Both the position numbers and the translations under genes were made by a program. A DNA stretch of 64,000 bases from NCBI RefSeq assembly GCF_021018895.1, contig NC_079365.1, positions 16,274,501-16,338,500 of the forward strand, written 5' to 3'. Below the pieces are notes generated by a model, which worked only from the letters and a program-made list of their open reading frames with translations, was not told the DNA's origin and did no database searches. This document shows, in pieces, positions 21,958 to 57,367 of the stretch (position 1 is its first letter; the number at the start of each line of letters is the position of its first letter). Source of the DNA: Seriola aureovittata. Its lineage: Eukaryota > Chordata > Actinopteri > Carangiformes > Carangidae.

Positions 21958-22094
21958 GATTACGACCAAAATAATTTAAAATATAAGAATATCTAAGAGT
22001 TGTGATAATGAAGCGTTAACACAGATCAACCGGATATAAAGGAAACATACCAGAGTTTTGTTTTACAGATATAATACTTGGAAACTTGGGAATG

Positions 22095-22113
22095 CACCAT
22101 AAGTGAAACTACG
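22095..22113 (+). promoter_or_regulatory. Proximal sequence element (PSE) of the U6atac gene
   Basis: CACCATAAGTGAAACTACG resembles the vertebrate snRNA PSE (CACCNTAANTNAAAA-like) and sits at about -66 to -48 from the RNA start, the standard PSE position for SNAPc binding. Confidence 0.6.
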
Positions 22114-22130
22114 TTGTATAATTCCTCATC

Positions 22131-22137
22131 TATATAG
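22131..22137 (+). promoter_or_regulatory. TATA box of the U6atac gene (type 3 Pol III promoter)
   Basis: TATATAG at about -30 to -24 from the RNA start. A PSE combined with a TATA box at this spacing directs RNA polymerase III at vertebrate U6-class genes. Confidence 0.65.
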
Positions 22138-22160
22138 TGACGTGTCTCCTCCATCCTATC

Positions 22161-22286
22161 GTGTTGTATGAAAGGAGAGAAGGTTAGCACTCCCCTTGAC
22201 AAGGATGGAATTGGCCCTCGTGGCCTGCAACACATATACGGTTAAGGCATTGCCACCTACTTCGTGGCATCTCTAACCAAGTTTTT
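22161..22286 (+). ncRNA. rnu6atac: U6atac small nuclear RNA (minor spliceosome)
   Basis: U6atac replaces U6 in the minor (U12-type) spliceosome. It pairs with the 5' splice site of U12-type introns and with U4atac, and forms the catalytic core. The DNA starts GTGTTGTATG and carries AAAGGAGAGAAGGTTAGC, holding the AAGGA segment that pairs with U12-type 5' splice sites and the AGC catalytic triad region. CACTCCCCTTGACAAGG follows, then the 3' domain with TACGGTTAAGGCATTGCC and ACCTACTTCGTGGCATCT. These blocks match human U6atac as I remember it, nearly base for base in the 5' half. The remaining differences lie around GGAATTGGCCCTCGTGGCC. A run of six Ts at 22282-22287 ends it. With PSE, TATA and distal sites in place it looks like a functional gene rather than a pseudogene. 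Confidence 0.93.
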
Positions 22287-22287
22287 T
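22282..22287 (+). terminator. Pol III oligo-T terminator of the U6atac gene
   Basis: Six consecutive Ts directly after the U6atac 3' sequence CTAACCAAG, giving an RNA of about 122-126 nt. The usual U6atac length is about 125 nt. Confidence 0.8.
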
Positions 22288-23743
22288 CACGAGTTAAACA
22301 TTGACTTTAGACAAAGACTGAGAACGTTAACAAACAATGACTTATCTCAAAGCACGTCTCCTGTTCACACTATTTACTTTAAAACAGGAAGCATGCCTGA
22401 ATATTTCCCCTTCTTGTTTCCTCTGGGTCAGCTCAGGATGAGACTTTTTTTTTCTGGTTTGCTCGTAGCAGCCTTTAGCCCAGTGCTGAATACACGAAGG
22501 ATTGCTGCAGATTTTACATTTGTTGTGTTCTGTTCAGTTTGTGAGAGATTTATCCCAGCCTCAATAATTGATAGATATTGCGTCCAATACTGTGGATATT
22601 TTCTTGTTCTTAATGTGCCTTTTTTCAGTTAGTTAGTTAGTGATGAGCCTATTTTAAATACAAAGTACTGCAGCAAATTAATAGACCCCAAAATGGCAGA
22701 CATATTACATTTGATGGTATTTCTCAGGCTGTTTGTAAACAATTTCATTAAAATGTATGACATAGAGCTTCAGAACATAACAGTATGGTGCTTTGTTAAA
22801 ACCTATTTCTATGTGATGGAGGTTAATCTTCAGGATTTCAAAAGGTTATGTCAGAAGCGCCTCAAGATACTTTACAGCTTGTATTTGTAACACTTTTATA
22901 ATATCATTCTAAAGGGAAATATTGGTGTTTCATTTGTGTCAGTTGTCAATTCATGTCTACTCATTGATCAGTGCCTAACAGTCACATTCTCTGTGCACTC
23001 TGCCATGTAAAAATGCCTTATCATATGATTGAGACTTGTGTCTTTGTAAAATAAAAATTATGCATGATAATCATTAACAACATATCACTTTTGTAGTTTC
23101 ATTTATAAATTTATTCAAAATAGTAGTCATAATGTGTAAAACAAGATGATTTAGCAAAAAGCTAAGGAACATTTTTTTGGTCCTTTAAAAATAAGTCTTT
23201 TAAAAATAAACACATACATACACTAAAAGATATATTCGCGTAAATCAGTTTAAACATTACATTACTAGACTTTGCATAGAACTTAAAAAAACAAAGGTCC
23301 ACTTCATTGGATGAGGTTTAAAACGCTTTAAAACCATATATTTTCCCCATAATAAAGCTGTTAGGTAATACCTCGATCAGCAGTAGAGCCAAAATGGATC
23401 CTGTTGCAATTTCATTTGGATTATGCTGTGGTGACTGTTACGTTTTCTTCTTTTCAGTACACATACATTAGGCTTATTCTGACAGATACTGACAAATTTA
23501 AACTTCCAAATAACAGTAGAACGTTTGTTTGTTTTTCCCCAGGAAACATTAACAGTGGTTGTGAGTGACAGTATATAGACAGTATATTGCTCCTAATATG
23601 TTTGTTTTCTAGGTAAAGGCAATTTATTTGCATCGGCAACCTGAGCATGATAAGAGGTAACAAAGGGGAGAATTGCACCGTATCAAATGAAAACTGACCA
23701 GACATTTGTCCACAGACATAGTTGGTGAAGAAGGGAACGCCTT

Positions 23744-23793
<50 letters not shown>

Positions 23794-23989
23794 CCACAGC
23801 AGACAATGTCACTTGATCCGCGGGGTACGTTGGGCCTCCTCAAGCTTGGGAGATTGACTTACAGAACAGCAAAGGCACCTGCATGCTATTGAATCTGGTG
23901 AATACATATCCTGTCCATTTTTATAAATAATGTGGAGGTCCATCTTTACTGAGTTCGTCAGTAGGCTTGGTAGGTCATGTAGCAGGTGA
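22288..23989. other. Intergenic region and ninj1 3' UTR
   Basis: AT-rich sequence between the U6atac gene and the ninj1 stop codon. A minus-strand AATAAA at 23110-23115 probably ends the ninj1 transcript, which gives ninj1 a 3' UTR of roughly 0.9 kb containing a (CA)n tract. A plus-strand AATAAA at 23050-23055 faces it. The open frames here show no family features. Confidence 0.5.
23746..23792. repeat. (AC)n microsatellite in the ninj1 3' UTR
   Basis: About 23 uninterrupted AC units, some 200 bases past the ninj1 stop codon. Confidence 0.9.
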
Positions 23990-26900
23990 TTAAGCACTTG
24001 GGATGGGCTGCTGGACACCGAAGGCTGTGATAAAGACGTTGATGACGACGATTATAAAGACAAAGGCTGTGGCAACATTTTCCATGATGTTCAGCTTGTA
24101 GTGCATGCTTTCGTCATTCAGGTTCCACTTAACTGGGGACAGAAACATGACACATGAAGATGTTACAGTTTTGCTTAGACAGTAGGAGTGACCTCCTTTT
24201 CCCAGAAGGTGGCAGCACAGAGTTTCCTGTCAAATTTGCAGGAAAGCAATCGTTACTGAAGACTAACATATAAATTAACAGCATCTGACAGCACTGGCCT
24301 CAGGTGAATAATTAGCTTCTTCCTCCATTAGAACATTACACGCTTCGCTGGTCTGAGAGAGGCACCTGTGTGAATCTTCTTTTAGTCAGAGGGAAGGTTT
24401 GTATTTTTACACACCCTCTTAGTACTGGTAAATCTCCTATGACATAATATATTTTACGATAATGAAGAGAGCTATTTTAAATTGGAAACAGCAGCAAGCA
24501 GAGGCAACTTGGCAGCTACTTTTTCCTGTTGTGGCTCTCTAAACTCAGTCTATGTTTGTTTTCTAAGTAAAGGAAATCATTTAGGTTGCTTATCTTGGCA
24601 TTGCAGGACCAAAACAATACATATATATTTTTTAGTATGCCTTAGTATTAAACTAAGGATAACGGGTTTAATATGCTGCACAGATTATAAAACACTTTGA
24701 AGCAACATATGGGATTTTGGGCAAAATAAACAAAACTGACTTTACTTGGCTTCACTTTCTGTAAATCTTCTCATGGGTGATTGAATTGAAGTTTGCAAAA
24801 TAGAAGTTTGCGAAATGACCTCCAAACATACCTATGAAGATGAGCATAACTCCCACCACGACTTGTAGGATGAGAGAGATGCTAATAAAAGTAATGAGGG
24901 GCACATAGAAGTTGGAGTCTGGTCCTTGCTGCAGCACAGCCTTTAGCTGTGAGGCATTAGCCATCAGTAGAGCCACGTCCAGCATACTTTCTGCTGCACT
25001 CTTCTTATTGGCATAATGGTTCATGTTCAGGGGTCTCGGTTGCCTCCTCCATGGGTCTCGCAGCGGTACCTGAAAACAAACACAGACCTTGACATCAGTA
25101 TGACACAAAGAATCACATATAAGTGACATCTGGTGATATAATATCTGACGCGTGGGCTTGATAATCTATTTTCAGCAAGGTCAGTGGAAGATTTCAGATT
25201 TGTCTCCAATGTTCTTTTATTAATGGTTCTATTATGGTGGATTCCATTTACATTAAAAAATAAAGTAATCAGATGTCACTAAATAATTCTGTGATTTAAA
25301 AACTAGTAATAATAATGAATACACCTCTAAATAAGCCTCAACCATCAGTGTGCTGTGTTGGTAAAAAACTCTATCTTGACCATTTTTGACTTTTACAACT
25401 GTAACACTCACACTGCCAACATGCCTGATTTTCTGTCCTGAAACTTGTGTAAACGTGGTATTTAAAAAGTTTCTTTAACATGGAGAAAATGAAAGCACTC
25501 CGCTGCTGCCATCACGTTGGATTTCATGGAAATATGGCAGACTGGATCTAATCTAAATTCACATATGTCAATAAACTCAAGGCCTGTTTAGTACTATCTG
25601 CTGTACTGATGACAAGAAGAATCACATTTAACTGACATACTTCGTGGTAATTGTTTTGTAATACCATTTAGTGTGAGTGTTATAGTATTCATGTGTGAAT
25701 CACTTTTTAGTTTGACCGTTTGAGTTATAGAAGAATTTAACCAACTGAATAAATTGAATGCATGCACTACGATGACATCAGACCTGATCAGTATGATGAC
25801 GAAAATGTGACACAAAATGATGCAATCATGGTACTCTTTTCGAGGGAAACTATTAACGGAAGTGAAAGTGTTTGGTCAGTGACAAATTTAAACAGGGAAA
25901 TTTTGTTTAACAAGAAAGTTAATTTTGTTGGTTTTAGTTCAGGGGTCAAAAATAATTTGTCACATCTTTTGTTTCAAATTGACAAAGCCATGAAAACACA
26001 AGAAGCTAAAATAGCCTCGACCCAAATACAGTGGAAAAATTGAGTAAAGACTCACGCAACATAGTAAATGTGAAAGCACAAACTTCTAGCAATAAGGAAA
26101 CTCACTTGCTCACCACTATCATTATCAGATTATTATTAGATATTCCATGTTATTTCTTAAGTAAGTAAAACAAAATATGAAATATGTATCCTTGTGGAGA
26201 GTTAAAGTGAGAAGAATTTCATGTTCCAGTAACTGCCAGATAGACTGGCTAATCTATCCAGGAAAGGTTTATGTCAAGGAGTCCATTTCCTTCCCTCTTA
26301 TGGCACAGCAAAGAAAGAAGTTGTTTTTTCCCCGTTTGTTTTAAAACTGAAGTGAGGATGTGGTAAACGGTTCATTTAAACAGCATAGACATTATACCGC
26401 AAGAAACCAGGGTCAATACCAAGACCCCTGTTAATGCTTAGTATGAGTTTAGTACAGTGCTCAGGGTTTCAGTTCAGCTGCTCAACTCAGCATTCACCTT
26501 TCTTCACAGAGGAAGAAGGGTTCTCTCATAGTAGACCAAAAGATGAATATGAACGTTCACTAGTTGTCAATCGCACGTATTGAATTCTGTTTTGGCAGTT
26601 TCATTTTTAGTTTTGGTAACTGACTTCTTATAATAATATAAATATAAATATAAATAATATAACTATGAGTAGCAGACATTACATACTTACTGTACACTGC
26701 TTTATGTATTTTTGAGTTGATATAACTGTAAATCACTGTTTTTATTTATTTATTTATTTACCTTTTTACTCATTTACAGGTGACGCTTGATACCATGTAC
26801 AATACATTACTGATTATTTCCAATCATAATTTTTCTAACAATGAAGCTTATGAAAGCCTGAAACTGACTATAATATTATTATCAAAACACAAGTTCCCAG

Positions 26901-28142
26901 AGCCTAAGGGGACATCTTCAAATTGCCTTTTTTGTCTGACCAACACACATCACAAATTTAAATTAAACTTAATTATACTTATATTAAACTTATATGAAAG
27001 TAAATTGTGACATTTGGAAGCTGGAAGCAGCAAATGTTTCGCGACTGTCTTAATAAATTCTGTAAAAACTGTATCTATCTTTAATATAGTTGTAGTTTTC
27101 TGTCAGTTCCAGCACTGTAAACATAACAGTAACAAAGATTACTGAGCATCCCCCACTGTAATTTGCAAAAAAAAAAAACCAAAAAAAACAATTACATTGC
27201 ACTTCTAATAACTATACTAATGTAACGCAAACAAATATCATTAGTCAGTGAAATAGCCAGAAGCAGTTTTACTTTTTAATATATAGACAATTTCCCATTT
27301 AATTTTTGTAGAGACCATTTTCCAAAGTTATTTTTATTGGTGTTATTATTATTGTTGTTGTTGTTGTTGTTGTTGTTACTATTATTGTTGTTGTTATAAA
27401 GCTTGTTAAGCATGAAGGTTTTTTTTTAGCTATTGAAACCTTCTGGTCCAAGAGCACAGACATTTGGACAGACCTTCCTGATAAAGGACAAAGACGAAGA
27501 TAGGGGATATATGATTCTTGAGTGTGACCAAGTTACCGTTACAGTTTTAGCCCATTAGGTCAAATCATAATCCGGGCTCGGGTCGCAGGCTGAGCTGATC
27601 CACATGGATTCCTTTACAGGACAATGCTCGTACACTGTTCTCACATGGTCCTCTGTGTCGCCTGTCATTACAAAACTGAATAACTGAACTTTGAAACCTT
27701 TGAGGGCAACAGCAGAGGAACAGAGGCAAAGTCCAACACGAACCCAAGAATCTTTGGAGATGAATGAAATGTTCATATTAGTTTTGAAATTGGAGCTAAT
27801 CCAAAAATCAAGCTAGCCGGTTGCATTAGCTTAATGAATTCTTGTCCGGTTGCGTCGGCTAACATCAAACATAAAGATGTCTGGATGGATGAGAGACTCG
27901 GATGAAAAACAAGAGAGCCAAATATTTCCTGTGATACCGATGAATATCTCTAATTGTACTGACCGGGGAGTCTTTCTGTGGGAACTCAGCCTTGGCTCAG
28001 TTTGACCAGGACATTAGTGAAGGCTTAACATTATTGAACACGAAGCTGTGTTTCTCTTTTGTACCGGGGACCAGCGCCGCCTTACCTCCACCTCGCCGTT
28101 TGGGTCCGCATCCCCGTTCATTTCCAAGTGATCCGTAGCCAT
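23990..28142 (-). CDS. ninj1: Ninjurin-1 (plasma membrane rupture mediator)
   Basis: NINJ1 oligomerises to rupture the plasma membrane in lytic cell death and was first known as a nerve-injury adhesion protein. Coding exons on the minus strand are 28086-28142, 24832-25069 and 23990-24132; they join in phase to 145 codons (human 152). The N terminus is acidic (ATDHLEMNGDADPNGEVE). The conserved block MNHYANKKSAAESMLDVALL (residues 35-54) and ANASQLKAVLQQG (56-68) form the amphipathic helices that polymerise. Two membrane segments follow at about 74-98 and 118-137, and the tail ends GVQQPIPSA. The KKSAAESMLD and ANASQLKAV blocks are NINJ1 hallmarks, and the position between card19 and wnk2 agrees with mammals. 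The promoter should lie just above 28143. Confidence 0.95.
24202..24217 (+). promoter_or_regulatory. CTCF-like motif in ninj1 intron 2
   Basis: CCAGAAGGTGGCAGCA matches the CTCF core CCASYAGRKGGCRS except at one position. Motif-only call. Confidence 0.3.
26865..27050. repeat. Dispersed teleost repeat, copy 3
   Basis: TTCCCAGAGCCTAAGGGGAC followed by ATCTTCAAATTGCC and a later ACATTTGGAAGCTGGAAGCAG align with the same segments of the copies at 8725 and 61495. Diverged, in ninj1 intron 1. Confidence 0.5.
27342..27396. repeat. (TTG)n/(ATT)n microsatellite
   Basis: Imperfect trinucleotide tract, mostly TTG with ATT interruptions, in ninj1 intron 1. Confidence 0.85.
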
Positions 28143-28920
28143 CTTGTTGATAAACTGCCTTGTATCCCGAACAGACAGATCATGTATATAGAGGAAGAGT
28201 GTTTGGTCCAGCCGGCGGGCACCAGCTCATTGTTTATAAAAACTGCTGTGACGACAAAAGGGGAGAAAAGCCTCAGACTACCGCCCCTCAAAAGTGGGGG
28301 TGGCGATTCTTCAGAAAGCTGTGGTTATTAGGAGAAGTGTGAGGAGGTCAGGATAACCCATGAGTGTTTCTGTTCATGGGTACATATGAGTATTTCCGTT
28401 CAGTTGGACTGAAAGGCTGATGGCGGGCAGATGATGTAGTTGTAGACATTCATTGACAGACTCTACAGGCAATGTGACTGTATACCGCCACCATGCGTTT
28501 CAACGCGATATTGCAAGACCCAGCTGGCTCATGTTGCTCCAGCAAGTATATGCTATGAAACACGCTGAAGTTTGTCATAATTATATTCAGCAATTTTGCT
28601 CAAGGCTTTGTACCACGTAAGCATGATCAACTTAAATAGGAAAAGTATTCAAATTACATTTTGATACAGAGTCCCTCTCAAAACATCAGTGCTCTTATTA
28701 TTTCAGTTTTTGATTGTGCTTTGAACATATTATCAAACAAATGTATAATAACTAAATGATCACAGACCAGTTGGTTATTAGAGTTATTGGAGGTCCCTGG
28801 GCTCCAGGGCAGCTGCCCACTTCCCCCCTTTGATAATCCAGTCTAGAGCAAAAATATAAGTAATTTGATACAGTAGAACAAAGTAAACAGCCTAGATAAA
28901 TGAATTGAGTCCATATTACT

Positions 28921-28956
28921 GTATTATTATTATTATTATAGCTGGTTATTATTATT

Positions 28957-28987
<31 letters not shown>
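28921..28987. repeat. Palindromic (ATT)n-(AAT)n microsatellite
   Basis: ATT units switch to AAT units at 28959/28960, giving a perfect 14-bp palindromic core (28946-28973) with no loop. Confidence 0.85.
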
Positions 28988-29161
28988 TTGTGAGATAAAG
29001 TCTTACACTTTAAGATGATATTCACCTTTCCACTTATGACAAAGTCAAACTTTAAACTTCCGATTTGATAAGCTGAGGGTCTATAGAGACAAAGCAACTC
29101 TTCCAGACACCAGACTTCATGTTATTTTTGTATCATATTTGACACTTCAGATTAACACTTG

Positions 29162-29199
29162 ATTATCACTCATGCAAGGTTTCTTGCATGAGTGATAAT
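29162..29199. repeat. Perfect 17-bp inverted repeat with 4-base loop
   Basis: ATTATCACTCATGCAAG (29162-29178), loop GTTT, then its exact reverse complement (29183-29199). The outer flanking bases do not pair, so the arms are sharply bounded. Confidence 0.9.
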
Positions 29200-31148
29200 G
29201 GTACTATACATTTGTTAATAAAAATGTCAAAAGTTGGTTTTCTACCACAAGCACATCCTTTAATTCATGTATGTGTTTCAAGCAAAGTTGGCAAACCAAC
29301 AGCAGCTTGATTTAGACCCAGCTTGGACCTTTATCCAACAAAACACATGTGGCCTTGTGTGACCACAAAATGGGAGCCATGTGAATGGGATGACCAGCCA
29401 CCACTTTAATTGTCACATTCATGGTGTCTCATTGTAAACTGGCCCTCTTAGGTCTGGAACCACCCACTCAGTGGTTCCTATTATTTCCACTGTTTCCCTG
29501 GTGATCTGGGCAGGTTTTGTTCCTCAAAACCGACCCTATAAAATTCAAAACAATCCCTTCAGGTTGATCCTTGTGGAGAAAAAGATACTTTTGAGCCCTT
29601 AAGTAAAACTTCTGATCTCACAGTTCTTGTCCTTATATCTCATTACCCTTGATTCAAATGCAATGAGTCCGAATTATAGAACAAATAATTTTTTTAAAGT
29701 TTCAAAAGAGAAAAAAATGAGCCTGGTCCAAAACAGGGAAGATAATGACAATATGACCTCTGTACCCCCATATCTGACCTTTGTGTTGTCCAGAAATCTA
29801 AACACAGCAAATCTATTTATTTCATAGACTATTTGTATCTTAAGTTCTTTGAACAAATGATAGAGTTGTAAAAAAATGGGCAAACTTTAAAAGCTTATTA
29901 ACTCCCGATCAGATTGAAACAATCCAATAATAATTCTGTTATCATGCATGTGTTTGAGAAAAAAAAAAAATACTTGAGCAAGCAGTTCAGGAGAGCGTCT
30001 CTGCCCCGTAGCCTCTCAGCACGGGGTCCATGTGGAGGAGTGAAACATTAAGATGTCCGGTGCGTCCTATCCAGTGTCCCATAATTCCTAGCAGCGTCCC
30101 TTTTGGTTGGTAGGCTTTAAGAGTCATCTTCCCATTGGAGGCTGAGCGCGTCACGATGAGGGCGGACAGTGGTGTGGTCCACACAGCCCGTGTCAGGGGA
30201 GGCTGAGGGTGCCGCCTAAAAGCGTGCCGAGGTATTGGTTACGTGTTGTTGCTAGGGGCGTGGGTTGTACCGTGAAATATTCTACTTTCCCCGAACCTGA
30301 AAGAGGGATGAAATTCACTGAGACAACAGTCGTAGCAGCTGGACGAGAGATGCGCTGACAGCCGCCTGCTCCGACCTGAGGGAAACTGTGCCGCAGTGAG
30401 CATAATCTGATAAGCGCCTGTGTCCATCCTGCACTCCGCTCCGGGACAACGCTATGGAGAGAGAGAGAGAATAAAAAAAAAAAGAAAAAAAAAAAACAGT
30501 ACGTGCGGATAGTTAAAGGAACAATGCAGAGATGCTGAGGTCACACTTCTCGGAGCTGATTCAGGCTTTCACCCGAAACACCTGCTATTTATTTGCCTCA
30601 GCGAGAGCCCAGGTCGATGAGCGTTTACAGAGAATGACAGCTGCGCACTTGGCCGTCCCGTGATGTGTCTTTTGGAGGGATTAATGCGTGGCAGAGCCTA
30701 AACACCCTGGCCTGTCCACTGTAGGCCAGTGATCTGTCTGCGGAACATATCACCTTTTTTTTTTTCTTCCACAGGCTAGTATGCGCTGGAGAAGGGGACC
30801 CTATGCAGTGTGGAGGAAAGTGTTTTCGTGAGCTCATAGGTTAAACTGGCAATGACATCAGGCTTAACTTGAATAGCTCTGTGCTGTACTGCAGCAAGGT
30901 GGACCCGGGGCGTGAGGTGGCAAGGAGCAATGCACGCATCCTCCGAGCTGGACATTTTTGTCGGGATGTTCTCTGTGCTAAACAAATTCAAGGCATAAGG
31001 CCATATACACCCTGAGCTGGCGAACTGCGTCACTGCACGCGAGTGTTGCAGGTAGGCAGCAAACTCTCCCACCGCCGGGAGAGGAGCATGCTCATCATCT
31101 TCCTCACACAATGTCGCCGGTAGGCTGAGTCTTCAACAATTACCCGGG

Positions 31149-54676
<23,528 letters not shown>

Positions 54677-57029
54677 CCTGAGTAGCATTGCGTCTTCCAA
54701 CTCTATTACCAAAAAGAAATCTCATTATACTCCTAGTCAATCTTATGTGCATATACTGTATATATTTAACCAGCATGTATGTAACCATATGTACATACTC
54801 GTCTCTATTCTTGACTTTTATTTTGTTTCATTTGCATCAACATACCTCATGTCCATATTGCAGTACATAATCCTTGAGTGCAGTGTAACGGTAGTAGTAC
54901 ATTTAAAGATGTATAGTTAGCCCAGTCAGGCTTAAAAAGTGCAGATTTTGTCATTGCTTACATATCTTTCCACTCACTGAATGTACATAACGTACTGTCC
55001 ATTCATCCTGTGTTTATATAAATAGTTCATGTTTGTGTTGCTCATATCACTCCTATATAGAAGCTGCCGTGTGTATATATATGAATTCTTGTTAGTCTGT
55101 ACATAGCTCCTGTGTTTGTACAGTTAACATTAGATAATCCATAGGTTGGTGCTGCAGCTCTGTGTCTTAATGCAACACCTTATTAGCCACCATCATGCCG
55201 TCACTGTGAAGACTTGACATCCTGGTCACTAGGACCGGTTGCTTTACTCTGCTCTCTCAGTCCAAGGATAGGTTTCATTCTTCATCGATGAAATGCTTCC
55301 AGCACAAGCGCTTGAAATATCCTTAAGAGATTTGAATGAACTTGAACTTTATCTTCAGGTGAAAAAAAAAAAAACACCTGTGAGAGTGCCTTGAATTGCA
55401 GTTTCAGTTTTCTGGAGAAAAGCAGACACTAGAGATTCTATATATGCTTTCACCTTCAAAGGTAAATAACATGATTTGAATAATGAATGTGGATTAAAAC
55501 GTATTTGATTTACAGAACAGAACAACAGATCATAATTAATCACAATAATCTGGTCATGTTGCAGTTGATAAAATATCAAAAAGTCCAAAACTGAGTTAGG
55601 TAATTTAATATTTTAACTGTGGGTTTTTCCTTGTTCACTGATTTTCTTGTGGGATTGCTCTACAAACTGCACCACAGCCTGCATGAATACACTGATATTC
55701 TGAATGTGCACAGGTTGATGTGGTGAGTTACAGGAGGATATTGTGAAGAGAAACTGGCACTGAAACCATACGACAAGGAGGGCTGAAGGACTCAACATAC
55801 GAGTCAAAATCATAATCATCCCATACCTCTGCTGATGCAGTCTGTAGCTTTATATATTGTTGCCTTTGTGGTTTTTAAGAGATTACTGTGTGGTTGGTTG
55901 TTGTTTGATAAAAATGCTGATGATATGACGATGTTAGTGACGTCATGAAGAATGTGAATTATTGAGAAGCAACAACTGTTTGACATGTTATTTGTACAAT
56001 GCATAGGTTTTGTAAGTCATGTTTATTAGATGCTGGCCTCACACGATCATCTGGCTCATACATCTAATTGTATGTATTACGGCTTAACTCAAAGATCTCC
56101 ACCAAATATTGCACTATCACTGTTTCGGTTATTTCAATAGTAACGCCTCAAAAACACTTTCAATACTGACTTCTCTTGTCTAACTTCTTTAATTCCCTTG
56201 TGGAGAGTAGTTTGTTGAATGCATCAGTGTTTTGATGTATCCTATGAAAACAAAGCAGTAGCAAAAATCTATGTAGTCAAAAGCAGGATGGACATAATGA
56301 GTCAGGCAGTTCTTCAAAACTGAGACAGCCATTGTAAACACATCGCTTAAGTGCAGACTGAACTTAACAAAACGGTTACTTTCAATTTTAACGCAACATT
56401 TTTTTTTTTTTTTTTCAGTTAAAGGAGTAATCAATTGATTTAATACTGCACTTCCGTACAGTTGGGGGTCTAACAGTGGTCAAGATGATACAGACAGAGG
56501 CTGAGATATCCTCACTGTTAGTCCCCAGTACGGGTGAAGTTCCAGAAACGCTGGAGCCTGCATTTCCCATAATACAGCTCTGTAACATCTTTGACGTCAT
56601 TAGAGTTATTTTTCAAATTTGGGAGAGCTTTTTCTAGAGCCACAGAAGACATTATACAGCAGTTTGCACAGGCTAAGTAGTAGCCTACTCCTTGTAATGA
56701 GTAAACTGAACTTTATGTAAATTTGTGCCCCTATAAAATCCCTCCATGTTTGCAAAAGTGTGACAATATTTTGATTTAAGCTTAATATTTGTCTTAAAGG
56801 CAGAATTTCTTTCATGATGACTGGATGATGATTTTGTTTTTCTTGAGAACATGTCCTATCCTGCTATTTTCTTTGTGCTTCACACAGTAATTCCTGTCTT
56901 TGATCTCTTTAACGCTTGCAGTGAAAGCTAGTTGTATGTTTGCTTTTGCCTGCTGTTTCCCTCACACTTTCCTGACCTCGTCAGATCGGTTCTCTTTCAC
57001 AAAAGCTGTACATACGTGAAGACAGTAAT

Positions 57030-57035
57030 AATAAA
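57030..57035 (+). terminator. Polyadenylation signal AATAAA, wnk2
   Basis: Canonical hexamer about 2.35 kb after the wnk2 TAA and about 330 bases before the next gene starts on the same strand. Confidence 0.55.
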
Positions 57036-57143
57036 TTCATTTTTGCTTGACACCATGCGGTGTTAGTCATGTTCTTGTTTCATTCACAGTTCACTCTGAG
57101 CAGATCAATCCTTATTTGTCTCTTGTTTTCAAACCAGTGTTGT

Positions 57144-57165
57144 CTGTGTGTGTGTGTGCGTGTGT

Positions 57166-57220
<55 letters not shown>
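57144..57220. repeat. (GT)n microsatellite upstream of the itih gene
   Basis: Nearly pure GT tract of 77 bases ending 148 bases before the start codon. Confidence 0.9.
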
Positions 57221-57222
<2 letters not shown>

Positions 57223-57367
57223 TGTCACATGCAAGTGAGGCAGGAGGAGAGAGAAAGAAGAATTTGCCCTTTTAAAAAAAACTTATGTACACATTAATGC
57301 TGTCCTTGTCTGTTTGAGTTTAAAAGACGGTTTCAGCCGCCCGGGCTGCACTCTGGTGGGAGCCATC

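Larger units (their letters stand above)
21219..22160. other. card19 3' UTR and U6atac upstream region
   Basis: After the card19 stop, an ATTAAA signal at 21441-21446 may end the transcript. From about 21890 the sequence becomes promoter-like. A palindromic ATCACGTGAT lies at 21898-21907, a CCAAT box at about 21915-21919, and a ZNF143-type motif at 21938-21957. These precede the proximal elements of the U6atac gene. Confidence 0.5.
25070..28085 (-). other. ninj1 intron 1, about 3 kb
   Basis: AT-rich intron. It holds a diverged copy of the dispersed teleost repeat (about 26865-27050), A-rich tracts near 27160-27190 and an imperfect (TTG)n/(ATT)n tract at about 27342-27396. The open frame at 25762-26043 has no recognisable domain and no good splice context. 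Confidence 0.5.
28143..31148. other. Head-to-head gap between ninj1 and wnk2, including wnk2 5' UTR
   Basis: A region of 3 kb holding the two divergent promoters. The first 200 bases above the ninj1 ATG are GC-rich and promoter-like. The middle is AT-rich, with a self-complementary (ATT)n/(AAT)n tract at 28921-28987 and a perfect 17-bp hairpin at 29162-29199. From about 29990 to 31148 the sequence is richer in CpG, as expected for the wnk2 promoter and 5' UTR, and is interrupted by purine/A-rich tracts at 30456-30497. Confidence 0.5.
54677..57367. other. wnk2 3' UTR and wnk2-itih intergenic region
   Basis: About 2.35 kb of AT-rich 3' UTR after the wnk2 stop, ending at AATAAA 57030-57035. The two (T)n/(A)n runs at 55361-55374 and 56400-56415 are simple tracts. 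A 77-base (GT)n tract at 57144-57220 and a GC-richer stretch (57330-57360) precede the itih start codon. No other gene is seen. Confidence 0.5.

Noticed and set aside
22264..22632. 122-codon plus-strand open frame starting inside the U6atac region
   Set aside because: Its first codons overlap the snRNA 3' end and T-run, it starts at GTG, has no domain and no splice context. Explained by the RNA gene and chance.
24752..24831. C-terminal continuation of the ninj1 second exon frame
   Set aside because: It crosses a good GTATGT donor. The spliced product gives the conserved second NINJ1 membrane segment, so the read-through is intron.
29987..30184. Minus-strand frame of about 65-75 codons upstream of wnk2 exon 1
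   Set aside because: Composition is coding-like, but it has no ATG, no known domain and lies in the CpG-rich wnk2 5' region. Not enough to call a gene.
57314..57367. In-frame upstream ATG for itih (18 extra residues)
   Set aside because: The downstream ATG at 57368 gives a clean signal peptide; the upstream segment would bury it.
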